Positions 17,673 through 25,296 of a DNA stretch of 64,000 bases are shown in pieces; positions within the stretch are counted from its first letter, which is position 1, and each line of letters begins with the position of its first letter. A program made the translations under genes and the position numbers. The DNA comes from Paenirhodobacter hankyongi (GTDB lineage: Bacteria > Pseudomonadota > Alphaproteobacteria > Rhodobacterales > Rhodobacteraceae): assembly GCF_003664585.1 (NCBI RefSeq), contig NZ_RCHI01000005.1:1-64000 (forward strand), in the 5' to 3' direction. The notes beneath the pieces were generated by a model that saw only the letters and a list, made by a program, of their open reading frames with translations, had not been told where the DNA came from and did no database searches.

Positions 17673-19067
17673 TCAGGCCCGAGGGGGCAGCGCCCCCTCG
17701 CGCGGGCTCAGCCGCAGCCGGATGCCGTCCTTGCCGCGCACCGTCAGATGCGCGACCGGCACCGGCACCGCGCCCGCCACCGTCTCGAAGCGGAAGGCGC
17801 GGGTGAGCAGCGACAGCAGCAGCGGTCCCTCGGCCATGGCAAAGCCGGCGCCCGGGCAGACCCGCGGGCCGGTCGAGAACGGGATATAGGCGCAGCGCTG
17901 CGCCTCCTTGCCGTTTTCGCTGTCCCAGCGGGCCGGGTCGAAGCCGTCCGGGTTGTGCCAGATCCGTTCGTGCCGGTGCAGGTGCCAGGGGCTGATCACC
18001 ACCTGCGCCCCCTTCGGCACCGGGCGCTCGCGGAAGGTCTCGGGGCAGCGCGCCTCGCGCACGAACATTGGCACCGGCGGATAAAGCCGCATCGCCTCGC
18101 GGAACACCGCGCGGCTGAGTTTCAGCCGGTTCAGGATCGAGAAGGAAGGGATTTCCTCGCCGATGACGGTTTCGGCCTCGCTGGCAATTCGGTCCTGCCA
18201 GTCGGGGTTCTGCGCAAGCAGATAGAGCGACCAGGCGAGCGCCGAGGCCGAGGTCTCGTGCCCGGCGAGGAAGAAGATCGCCACCTGATCGACCATCTCG
18301 GATGTCCCGAAGCACGCACCCGTCACCGGGTCGGGGGTGGTCATGATCTTTGTCGCGAGGTCATCGGGCGCGGTGCCCGCCGCGATCTCGGCGGCGCGGG
18401 CGGCGGTGAGACGCTCGATCAGGGCGCGGATGCGGGCGGCGGTGCGTTTCGTCGCGCGGGAATGAAAGCGCGGGAACCAGCGCGGCAGCGGCAGGAGCGC
18501 GCCGAGATTGACCACCGGCGAGGCGTTCTGATGGGTGCGGAACTCGTGGAAGACGGCCGAGGCGGTGGCATCCTCGATCGGGATCGAGAACAGGGTGCGG
18601 AAGATCACGTCGGCCGCGGCATGCGAGGTTTCCGCCTCGATCTCAATCGGTTCCGGGCTGATCTTCGTGCTCAGCCGGGTGACGCAGGCCTGGCCCGCCT
18701 CCCACATCGCGGGGAAGGTGTCGCGCAGGCGGCCGCCCTCGAAGGCCGGGTCGATGATCCGGCGCTGGCGCAGCCAGGTCTCGCCATTGGTCAGGAACAC
18801 GCTGTCGCGCAGCAGCGGCGCCAGCCCCTCGCGCACCCGGTCGGATTTCGGGAAATCCATCGGCCGCTCCTTCAGCACGCGGGCGACAAGCGCGGGGTCG
18901 TTGCACAGGAAGGAGCGGAAGAAGGGGGTGCGGAACTCGGCCATCCAGGCGCGGTAGAGCCGCGCGGGCTGCGCCGAGAGGATATCGGCGCGAAACAGGC
19001 GGAAATAGCGCCAGAGCGACACCCTGTCGGGGCGCGGGTCGGGTTTCGGGGGCAGAGGTGCGGTCAT
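17673..19067 (-). CDS. Cytochrome P450
   Basis: A 464-aa soluble P450 monooxygenase. Marks are the C-helix WLRQRR (98-103), the I-helix AGHETS (268-273), the K-helix EAMR (324-327, ExxR) and the heme loop FSTGPRVCPG (397-406), with Cys404 as thiolate ligand. It lacks a membrane anchor and a fused reductase. The sequence style (PVPMFVREA, then PKGAQVVISPWHLHRH) recalls CYP4/CYP102-like fatty-acid hydroxylases. The last 11 residues and stop lie in a copy of the genome's palindromic repeat. It overlaps the hydrolase gene upstream by 4 bases. Substrate unknown. Confidence 0.93.
   Translation of the reverse strand: MTAPLPPKPDPRPDRVSLWRYFRLFRADILSAQPARLYRAWMAEFRTPFFRSFLCNDPALVARVLKERPMDFPKSDRVREGLAPLLRDSVFLTNGETWLRQRRIIDPAFEGGRLRDTFPAMWEAGQACVTRLSTKISPEPIEIEAETSHAAADVIFRTLFSIPIEDATASAVFHEFRTHQNASPVVNLGALLPLPRWFPRFHSRATKRTAARIRALIERLTAARAAEIAAGTAPDDLATKIMTTPDPVTGACFGTSEMVDQVAIFFLAGHETSASALAWSLYLLAQNPDWQDRIASEAETVIGEEIPSFSILNRLKLSRAVFREAMRLYPPVPMFVREARCPETFRERPVPKGAQVVISPWHLHRHERIWHNPDGFDPARWDSENGKEAQRCAYIPFSTGPRVCPGAGFAMAEGPLLLSLLTRAFRFETVAGAVPVPVAHLTVRGKDGIRLRLSPREGALPPRA
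17678..17700. repeat. Palindromic repeat unit overlapping the 3' end of the P450 gene
   Basis: CCCGAGGGGGCAGCGCCCCC here matches the right arm of the composite repeat at 8345-8364. Read on the minus strand it encodes the last residues of the P450 (EGALPPRA) next to its stop. It also lies between two convergent genes, so it may serve as their shared terminator. Confidence 0.65.
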
Positions 19068-20305
19068 GCGATCGTGGTAAAGCGGTTCGCGGCGCGCTCA
19101 ATGCGGCTTTTTGACGGGGGGCGGTCGCGGAACCGCTCGGCCAGCGTCTGCGGGCCGGCGGTGATGCGGAAGTAATCGTATTCGCCCGGTCGGTCGAAGG
19201 CGCACAGATACTGGAAATGCAGCCGGAAGAAGCGCCAGCGCAGCGCCTTCCAGCGCTCGGGGCTGAGGGTCTGGGTGAAGGCCGCCGAGAGGATCAGCGG
19301 CTGGATCTGATCGGGCGGCGCGACGCCCGTCACCTTGACCGGGTCGCACAGCGCAAAGGCACAGCCGTCGCCCGGGGCGGTGACATCGACCCAGCTCAGC
19401 TCGGTCCGCGCGCCAAGAAAGGCGAGGTCGGCGCGCAGCCGGGTGGCGCGGGGCAGGAAGCTGACCATCGGCACGACCTGGCCGAGCGAGAGGAAGCCGA
19501 GCGCGGGGCCCGTGGCGGGCACGCGGCCCGAGCGGATCAGGTCCGAAAGGATCGAGACGGCGAGATGCGCGCCCGAGCTGTGGCCGACGACCAGCACCTC
19601 GTCCCAGTCCTCGGTCAGCGCCTGCGCGATGGTGTCGGCGAAGTCCGCCATCCGCGCCTCGAGCCGCGGCGGGTTGGCGCCGCCCCACCGCGCGGTGAAG
19701 GCATAGTCGTGCATCAGGTAATAGGCATAGAACTTGCCGTCCTTCGCCCGGAACCAGCGCAGCGTGAAGGCCAGCACGGCGGCGCCAAGCACCAGCCCCG
19801 CAAGCGCGCGGAACGGAAAGGGCGGCAGCAGGGCGAGCAGCACCGCGGCGATGGCCCAGCCGAGCAGCGCGCCCACAAGGGCCTGGGCCAGCAGGGCAAA
19901 GATCGGGTAGAGCGCGGCGATGATCGGTCCCTTGCGCAGCCGCATCAGCCGGAAAAGCGCGCCCGAGCCGATATAGGTCCAGGCGGTGCGAACCAGCTGC
20001 GCATAGGTTTCGGGGATCGAGGCGCCCATGCTGTCGCGCACGATGTCGGACCAGACCAGCACCTCGACCGCGGCCTCGACCGTCTCGCCCGCCTGCACCG
20101 AGCGCACGCGCCAGCCATAGGGGCCGCCGCCGCGCTTCGGGGCGAGAGCGATCTCATAGCCCGAGATCCCGGCCTGTGCGGTGCCTTCCTTGCGATAGAG
20201 CTCGCGATAGCGGCGCGGGTGGATCGGGTCATAGCCCGGGATGTAGAACACCCGGCGCCGGCGCACGCGGCGCGCCTCCTCTGTCTGCGGCTGATCTGCG
20301 GTCAT
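19064..20305 (-). CDS. Membrane-anchored alpha/beta-hydrolase-like protein
   Basis: A 413-aa protein with the nucleophile elbow GHSSG (241-245, Ser243) in VLVVGHSSGAHLAVSIL, preceded by two or three membrane spans at about 128-182. It starts with a polar segment, RVFYIPGYDP. It resembles a lipase/esterase core with an inserted membrane region; the catalytic Asp and His are not certain. Its stop overlaps the P450 start by 4 bases, so hydrolase and P450 are co-translated and may act on a shared lipid. No named family recognised. Confidence 0.72.
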   Translation of the reverse strand: MTADQPQTEEARRVRRRRVFYIPGYDPIHPRRYRELYRKEGTAQAGISGYEIALAPKRGGGPYGWRVRSVQAGETVEAAVEVLVWSDIVRDSMGASIPETYAQLVRTAWTYIGSGALFRLMRLRKGPIIAALYPIFALLAQALVGALLGWAIAAVLLALLPPFPFRALAGLVLGAAVLAFTLRWFRAKDGKFYAYYLMHDYAFTARWGGANPPRLEARMADFADTIAQALTEDWDEVLVVGHSSGAHLAVSILSDLIRSGRVPATGPALGFLSLGQVVPMVSFLPRATRLRADLAFLGARTELSWVDVTAPGDGCAFALCDPVKVTGVAPPDQIQPLILSAAFTQTLSPERWKALRWRFFRLHFQYLCAFDRPGEYDYFRITAGPQTLAERFRDRPPSKSRIERAANRFTTIA

Positions 20306-20358
20306 GCTGGCCCCGGTTTTTTGCGAGACTAGCGGGCAAAACCGGCGAAGGTAAGGCG

Positions 20359-21039
20359 TTAACCCTGCCAGCGGTCGAGATGGCGGCGGATCGCGGAGAT
20401 GCGCTCGGGCGCGGCGGGGTGGGTGGCGAGCCAGGCGGGCATCGCGGTGGTGCCGGTCAGCGCCTCGAGCTTCTCGAACAGCGCGATCTGCGGGCCGGCG
20501 CCATAGCCCGCCTTGATCAGCAGCGCGGTGGCGAATTCGTCGGCCTCGAACTCGTCGCGGCGGCTGAGTTTCGCGGCAAGCGCCGTGGTCAGCGTGTTGG
20601 CGATCCAGACGCCGGCGAAGGGGATCATCCGGCCGAGAACGCCGGTCAGCACGGTGCGCAGGGCGTTCTGTCCGGTGAAGTCGATCATCCGACGTCGGGC
20701 ATGGCCATGCGCGACGTGCCCGAGCTCATGCGCGATGACGGCGCCGATCTCCTCGGCGCTGATCCGGCCCTGGCGGTGTAGGCGCAGGAAGCCCTCGGTC
20801 AGAAAAACGCGGCCGTCAGGGGTGGCAAGGCCGTTCACCGCCTCGACCTCGTAGACATGGACGGGCACGGTGGCGACGCCAAGCGCGGCGGCGAGGCGGT
20901 CGAGCACCGGGGCAAGGCGGCTGTCATTGAGCCGGCGCGATTTCGCGTCGAGCGAGCGGGCAAGGCTGCGCGCCGAGACGTGCCACAGCACGAGGCCATA
21001 GGCGAGCATCAGCAGGATGGGCAGAAGGCGCAGCAGCAT
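20359..21039 (-). CDS. M48 family zinc metalloprotease (HtpX/Ste24-like)
   Basis: A 226-aa protease with an N-terminal hydrophobic helix (1-20), the zinc motif HELGH (104-108) and the downstream EFEAD segment (163-167) that supplies the third ligand. It is much shorter than HtpX (about 290 aa) and lacks some membrane spans. The ATG at 21039 begins the hydrophobic segment; longer readings add an Arg/Pro-rich stretch that looks like noise. It is the last gene of the leftward operon that begins at 24850. Confidence 0.88.
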   Translation of the reverse strand: MLLRLLPILLMLAYGLVLWHVSARSLARSLDAKSRRLNDSRLAPVLDRLAAALGVATVPVHVYEVEAVNGLATPDGRVFLTEGFLRLHRQGRISAEEIGAVIAHELGHVAHGHARRRMIDFTGQNALRTVLTGVLGRMIPFAGVWIANTLTTALAAKLSRRDEFEADEFATALLIKAGYGAGPQIALFEKLEALTGTTAMPAWLATHPAAPERISAIRRHLDRWQG

Positions 21040-21070
21040 GGGGCCGATGTGGGGGCTTCGGGCGGGGGCG

Positions 21071-21682
21071 TCAAGCGCCGTTCCGCGCGGTCGCGCGCAG
21101 CGCATGCCACAGCCACCAGCCAAGGGCGAGGGCCGCGGCGCCGGCGCCGAGAAATCCGACGGCGTTTGCCGCAAGGTCGGCCGCCGCCTGCAGGTTCGCC
21201 CCGAAGACGATGCCCAGCCCGACATAGGCCGCGACCCAGACCGCTTCGCCCAGCAGATCGGCAAGCGCAAAGCGCGGATGGGCAAAGCCCGAGGCGCCGG
21301 CGGCAAGGTTCACCCAGGGACCGAGCGCCGAGAACAGCCAGCGGCTGAGAAACACCGTCACCACGCCGCGCCGGCGCAGGCTTGTCATCGCCGAGGCGAC
21401 CAGATCGCCGCGCCGCGTGCCCGGCTCTGGCAGCCAGTGCCCGGCCCGGCGGCCGAGCAGGAAGCCGAGCTGATCGCCCGCCACCGCGCCGGCATAGGCG
21501 GCCGCGGTCACCATGGGCAGCGACAGATCGCCCGAGGCGACGAAGGCGCCCGCCGCGATCATCATCAGCGACGAGGGCACCGGCAGCGCCAGACAGCTGA
21601 GGAAGGTGGTCAGCCCGAGCAGCGCCGGCCCGTAGAGCGGCAGCTGTGCGAGGAACCAGTCGGACAGGTCGGCGAGGCTCAT
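21071..21682 (-). CDS. DedA/VTT-domain membrane protein
   Basis: A 203-aa protein with the DedA core: LSCLALPVPSSLMMIAAG near residue 25, then GDQLGFLLGRRAG, SRWLFSALGPWVNLAAG and several membrane helices. DedA proteins are linked to lipid scrambling and envelope homeostasis. The ATG at 21682 overlaps the 125-aa gene upstream by 4 bases. Substrate unknown. Confidence 0.88.
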   Translation of the reverse strand: MSLADLSDWFLAQLPLYGPALLGLTTFLSCLALPVPSSLMMIAAGAFVASGDLSLPMVTAAAYAGAVAGDQLGFLLGRRAGHWLPEPGTRRGDLVASAMTSLRRRGVVTVFLSRWLFSALGPWVNLAAGASGFAHPRFALADLLGEAVWVAAYVGLGIVFGANLQAAADLAANAVGFLGAGAAALALGWWLWHALRATARNGA

Positions 21683-22056
21683 TTCGGCGGCTGGTCCGGA
21701 TCGGCGCCGGGGGCGAGCGGGGTGAGCGTCGGCAGCACGGCCGCAACGTCGTCGAGCAGCTGCGTCACCGGAATGCCGCGATCGCGCGCGATCTCCTCGA
21801 GCGAGCGCCGGCCGCCGTCGCGCGGGCCGAGCACCGCATCGAGTGCGCCGTTCGGCAGGTGCCAGCTGCGCGCGAGATAGCCCGGCGTCATCCAGGGCTC
21901 GGGCATCTGCCTGTGATGCGCCGGGTTCGACCAATAGAGTGCCCGCACCACCATCCGCCCGCCGAAGAAGGCGGTCAGCCCCACGGCCAGCGCAAAGGCG
22001 ATGAGCACGAGGCGCTGCTCGTGCCAGAGCCGGGCGAGGGCGGCGCGCAACCTCAT
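21679..22056 (-). CDS. Conserved-looking protein with one N-terminal membrane span
   Basis: A 125-aa protein of unknown function. One hydrophobic helix lies near residues 15-35, followed by WSNPAHHRQMPEPWMTPGYLARSW, a short helical region (LEEIARDRGIPVTQLLDDV, reminiscent of a small DNA-binding-like helix pair) and a Pro-rich tail. It overlaps the genes on both sides by 4 bases, so it is translated as part of the operon, which supports it being real. Confidence 0.75.
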   Translation of the reverse strand: MRLRAALARLWHEQRLVLIAFALAVGLTAFFGGRMVVRALYWSNPAHHRQMPEPWMTPGYLARSWHLPNGALDAVLGPRDGGRRSLEEIARDRGIPVTQLLDDVAAVLPTLTPLAPGADPDQPPK

Positions 22057-23234
22057 CCGAGGGTCCGCATCGCACGGGTGATGCCGTCGAGGGTCAGCGG
22101 GAACATCCGCCCCTCGAATTCGCGCTGCACGATGCCGATCGAGGCGGTATAGCCCCAGTGCCGCTCGGGCACCGGATTGAGCCAGGCATGCGCGGGCCAT
22201 TGCTCGCGGGCGCGGGCAAGCCAGAGCGCGCCGGGTTCGGGGTTCCAGTGCTCGTTCGCGCCGCCCGCATGGGTGATCTCGTAAGGGCTCATCGAGGCGT
22301 CGCCGACGAAGATGCACTTGTAGTCGGGACCGAAGCGATGCAGCACCTCCCAGGTCGGCGTGACCTCGTCCCAGCGGCGCTTGTTCGACTTCCACACCCC
22401 CTCGTAAAGGCAGTTGTGGAAATAGAAATGTTCGAGATGCTTGAACTCGGCCCGGGCTGCCGAGAACAGCTCCTCGACCAGTTTCACATGCGCATCCATC
22501 GAGCCGCCGATGTCGAGAAACAGCACCACCTTGACGGCGTTGCGCCGCTCGGGCCGGGTCTTGACGTCGATATAACCCGCCTCGGCCGAGGCGCGGATCG
22601 TGCCGGGCAGGTCGAGTTCCTCATGCGCCCCGGCGCGGGCCCATTGCCGCAGCCGCTTCAGCGCCACCTTGATGTTGCGCGTACCGAGTTCGACCGTGTC
22701 GTCGAGATCCTGGAATTCCCTCTTGTCCCAGACCTTTACGGCGCGTTGATGACGTGACTTGTCCTGCCCGATGCGGACCCCCTCGGGGTTGTAGCCATAG
22801 GCGCCGAAGGGCGAGGTGCCGGCGGTACCGATCCATTTCGAACCGCCCTGGTGGCGCTCCTTCTGCTCGGCCAGGCGCTGGCGCAGCGTCTCCATCAGCT
22901 TGTCGAAACCGCCAAGCGCCTCTATCGCCGCCTTCTCCTCCTCGCTGAGGTACTTTTCGGCGAGCTTCGCCAGCCAGTCGCCGGGCAGATCGAGCGCCTC
23001 GAGCACCGCCTCGGGGGCGATCGCCTCGATGCCGGAAAAGGCCTCGGCGAAGGCGCGGTCGAAACGGTCGAGATGGCGCTCGTCCTTCACCATCGTGGTG
23101 CGGGCGAAATAGTAGAAACCGTCGAGATCATAGGTGCACAGCCCCGCCGCCAGCCCCTCGAGAAAGGCCAGGTATTCGCGCAGCGAGACGGGCACGCCGC
23201 CGCGCCGCAGGGCTTCGAAGAAGGGCAGGAACAT
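22053..23234 (-). CDS. CoxE-like VWA domain protein
   Basis: A 393-aa protein of the CoxE-like VWA group. The first 200 residues are helical and charged; the VWA domain starts near 235. Its metal-site motif is DIGGSM (241-246), where the first Ser of the usual DxSxS is Gly. Such proteins usually work with a MoxR-type AAA ATPase, but none is adjacent here. The ATG at 23234 begins MFLPFFEALRRGGVPVSLREYL, as in other members. It overlaps the next gene by 4 bases. Confidence 0.85.
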   Translation of the reverse strand: MFLPFFEALRRGGVPVSLREYLAFLEGLAAGLCTYDLDGFYYFARTTMVKDERHLDRFDRAFAEAFSGIEAIAPEAVLEALDLPGDWLAKLAEKYLSEEEKAAIEALGGFDKLMETLRQRLAEQKERHQGGSKWIGTAGTSPFGAYGYNPEGVRIGQDKSRHQRAVKVWDKREFQDLDDTVELGTRNIKVALKRLRQWARAGAHEELDLPGTIRASAEAGYIDVKTRPERRNAVKVVLFLDIGGSMDAHVKLVEELFSAARAEFKHLEHFYFHNCLYEGVWKSNKRRWDEVTPTWEVLHRFGPDYKCIFVGDASMSPYEITHAGGANEHWNPEPGALWLARAREQWPAHAWLNPVPERHWGYTASIGIVQREFEGRMFPLTLDGITRAMRTLG

Positions 23235-23241
23235 CCGCGCC

Positions 23242-23406
23242 TCACACCATCCGGTTCAGCACGATGGTGACGAAAAGCCCCGCAAGCGCAAGAAGAATGC
23301 CGAAGACCGCCGCATATTGCAGCTGATCAAGCCCGTTGCCACCGCGCCGCCGCGCCCGTGCCGCACCGATCAGCGCGCCGATCACCAGCCCTGCCAGAAT
23401 ATACAT
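23242..23406 (-). CDS. 54-aa membrane microprotein
   Basis: A complete small gene, ATG 23406 to TGA 23242, with a GGGAGGCGGG site upstream. It has two predicted helices (about 1-16 and 32-50) joined by a basic loop of four Arg in a row. It lies 34 bases after the DUF2927 gene and 7 bases before the VWA gene, on the same strand. Similar tiny proteins (MYI start, RRRGGN-LDxLQY centre) exist in Rhodobacteraceae and have sometimes been annotated as apolipoprotein acyltransferase, which the size makes implausible. Confidence 0.75.
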   Translation of the reverse strand: MYILAGLVIGALIGAARARRRGGNGLDQLQYAAVFGILLALAGLFVTIVLNRMV

Positions 23407-23440
23407 CCCGCCTCCCCGGATGCGGCCGGGCAGCGCCGGC

Positions 23441-24850
23441 TCAGTTCACCTGCGCCCCGGCCCCGGCCAGCGCCGCCACCTCGGTGGCGCGGGCCCGGAC
23501 GGCGGCGTCCGAACCAAAGCCATAGCGTGCCCAGTGCTGCGAGTCGAGCCAGGCGGCCCGGGCCCCGGCACTGTCGCCAAGCGCCTCGCAGGCCTCGGCA
23601 CGGATCATCGAGAGCGTCGCGCTCAGCGCGGCATTCTCGGCCGTGCGCGCGGCCGGCAGGGCGCGTTCGCTCAGCGCGCGGGCCGTGTCGGGCTGGCCCG
23701 AGGCGAGGGCAAGGGCCGCAAGCTGCATGTCGACATGGGCGGCCTGCACCGCGGCGCCGGGCGTGGCGCGGAAGATCGCGCCCGCCGTGCGGAAGGCGGA
23801 CAGCGCCGCCTGCGGATCGTCCCGCAGGCTGAGCCGGCCGAGCGCGAACAGGGCAAAGCCCGTGCGGCTGTCGCTCCAGCCCTCGGCGCGGGCGATCTGC
23901 ACCGCCTGCGCGGCCGCGGCCTTGCGCCGGGCCGGCGTGCCGGTGCCGAAGGCCGTGTCGATCGCGCGCGAGAAGCGCGGCGGCGTCGGATCGGCGGGGA
24001 GCGGCGTGACGGCGCCGCCCGCGGGGTTGATCCGGGCCAGCACCGCGGGCAGCCGTGCCGCCACCTCGGCCTCGGTCATGCCCGAGTGCAGCTCGGGCGC
24101 ATAGGTCGCGCGCAGGATCAGCATGTCGTGGCGCGTCAGCACCGCCTGGAAATTGTCGTCGTTCCAGATCGAGTCGGGCAGACGGTAGAGGTCGTTCAGC
24201 GGGCCGAGCGCCTGGCTGACCTCTTCGTGCAGGCAGTCGCGCAGCTCCTGCGGGCTCGCCTCGGCGGGGATGAAGACGGTGGCGTCGCGGCGCACCGTCT
24301 GCGTCGCCCAGTCGGTGGTGCGGTCGCGCCGGCGGGCGCGGTAATCGTCCCAGCCCGCGACATTCGGCACGACGAAGCAGGCGGCGCCCGGCACCTCGGC
24401 CTGCAGCACCCGTTTCGGCACGAAATCGAGGGTGATCCGGTTCGCCCCGCCAAGGCCGGTGCCGATCGCGATCCCCGCCTCGGCGCGCAGCCGCGCGGTC
24501 AGCCGGTCAAGCTCGGCGGGCGCGGTCGCGGGGACGGCGCCGGCAAGGGACATGTTCACCGGACCCTCGAAGCGGGTGAAGACCGGCAGGGCACGCCCGG
24601 TTTCCAGCGCGAAGGACAGCTCGCGGAAATCGCGGGCCAGTGCCGCGTTCGAGAGCACCGAGGGGCGCGGTGTCGCCGCCGGGGCGGGCGCGTCGAGCGG
24701 CATCCGCGCGCTCTCGGCCGCGGCGCGGGTCGGCGGCACCTGTGCCGCGGGCGCGGCGCAGGCGGCAAGCGTCGCGGCAAGGCCGAGCGCCGCGAGCGCG
24801 CGCAGCGGTGCGGCAAGGACCGCGCGGGGCGTGGAAATCGTCGGACGCAT
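23441..24850 (-). CDS. DUF2927-type lipoprotein with a TPR-like C-terminus
   Basis: A 469-aa exported protein. The signal peptide ends in a lipobox TLAAC (27-31), so Cys31 is the likely lipidation site. The middle domain (about 75-300) carries HEEVSQALG and NDLYRLPDSIWND blocks that fit DUF2927. The Ala-rich C-terminal third looks like TPR helices. It is the first gene of the leftward operon to 20359. Function unknown; an envelope role is inferred from the signal and the neighbours. Confidence 0.82.
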   Translation of the reverse strand: MRPTISTPRAVLAAPLRALAALGLAATLAACAAPAAQVPPTRAAAESARMPLDAPAPAATPRPSVLSNAALARDFRELSFALETGRALPVFTRFEGPVNMSLAGAVPATAPAELDRLTARLRAEAGIAIGTGLGGANRITLDFVPKRVLQAEVPGAACFVVPNVAGWDDYRARRRDRTTDWATQTVRRDATVFIPAEASPQELRDCLHEEVSQALGPLNDLYRLPDSIWNDDNFQAVLTRHDMLILRATYAPELHSGMTEAEVAARLPAVLARINPAGGAVTPLPADPTPPRFSRAIDTAFGTGTPARRKAAAAQAVQIARAEGWSDSRTGFALFALGRLSLRDDPQAALSAFRTAGAIFRATPGAAVQAAHVDMQLAALALASGQPDTARALSERALPAARTAENAALSATLSMIRAEACEALGDSAGARAAWLDSQHWARYGFGSDAAVRARATEVAALAGAGAQVN

Positions 24851-25002
24851 GGCAGTGCGGTCCCTTGGAGGCTGTCGAACGTGATGCCTCAGCTTCGGCC
24901 GGCAAGCGCCTGCCACGCAAGCGGAAATTGCGGCGCCGATGTGGCCTGCGCCGCCGCGGCGGCGCCATGATTGCGCCGCTTGCGGGAGATTGTCCTTTTT
25001 GT

Positions 25003-25019
25003 GGAAACGTTTCGTTTCC
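25003..25019. promoter_or_regulatory. Perfect dyad, candidate operator
   Basis: GGAAACG, a TTT spacer, then CGTTTCC. It includes the 8-bp palindrome AAACGTTT and sits about 150 bases from the DUF2927 start, in a local AT-rich patch. The bound regulator, if any, is unknown. Confidence 0.4.
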
Positions 25020-25238
25020 TGATCTTGGCGAATCAGCGCGGCACTGCGGCGCCTGTGCAACGACCCGTTGCCGCATCGGAAACGTCGCAACCGGTTCTCC
25101 GGGGGGCGCGTCCGCGAACCGGCGCTGCGTCCAATCCCGCGCCGGCTGGGCCATTGTTGCGCAGGCGTTGGCGTCGGGGCGAATCGCGCGACTTGGCGGC
25201 TCCGGCGCAATCGTGTCATCGCCGCGTCACCTCGCGCC

Positions 25239-25267
25239 TTGAACCCCTGCGTTCAAATCGCTACCTT
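25239..25267 (+). promoter_or_regulatory. Candidate ppx-rlmE promoter with overlapping dyad
   Basis: TTGAAC (25239-25244) and TACCTT (25262-25267) are 17 bases apart, 30 bases before the ppx start. The -35 element is also one arm of the perfect dyad TTGAAC-N6-GTTCAA (25239-25256), which a regulator could use to block or recruit polymerase. Confidence 0.5.
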
Positions 25268-25296
25268 GGGGACAACTTGAAATCGGAGGGCGTGCA

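Larger units (their letters stand above)
24851..25296. other. 446-base divergent intergenic region without a credible gene
   Basis: This lies between the leftward DUF2927 operon and the rightward ppx gene. It is rich in CG and has no reading frame with a good ribosome site. It contains a perfect 7-bp dyad with a 3-base spacer (25003-25019) and an 18-bp perfect dyad that overlaps the likely ppx promoter (25239-25267). Confidence 0.7.

Noticed and set aside
23242-23406. Naming the 54-aa protein apolipoprotein acyltransferase
   Set aside because: Real Lnt is about 500 aa with a nitrilase domain; a two-helix microprotein cannot do this reaction.
25068-25280. Possible 70-aa gene upstream of ppx
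   Set aside because: No ribosome site, Arg-rich random composition, and it overlaps the likely ppx promoter.
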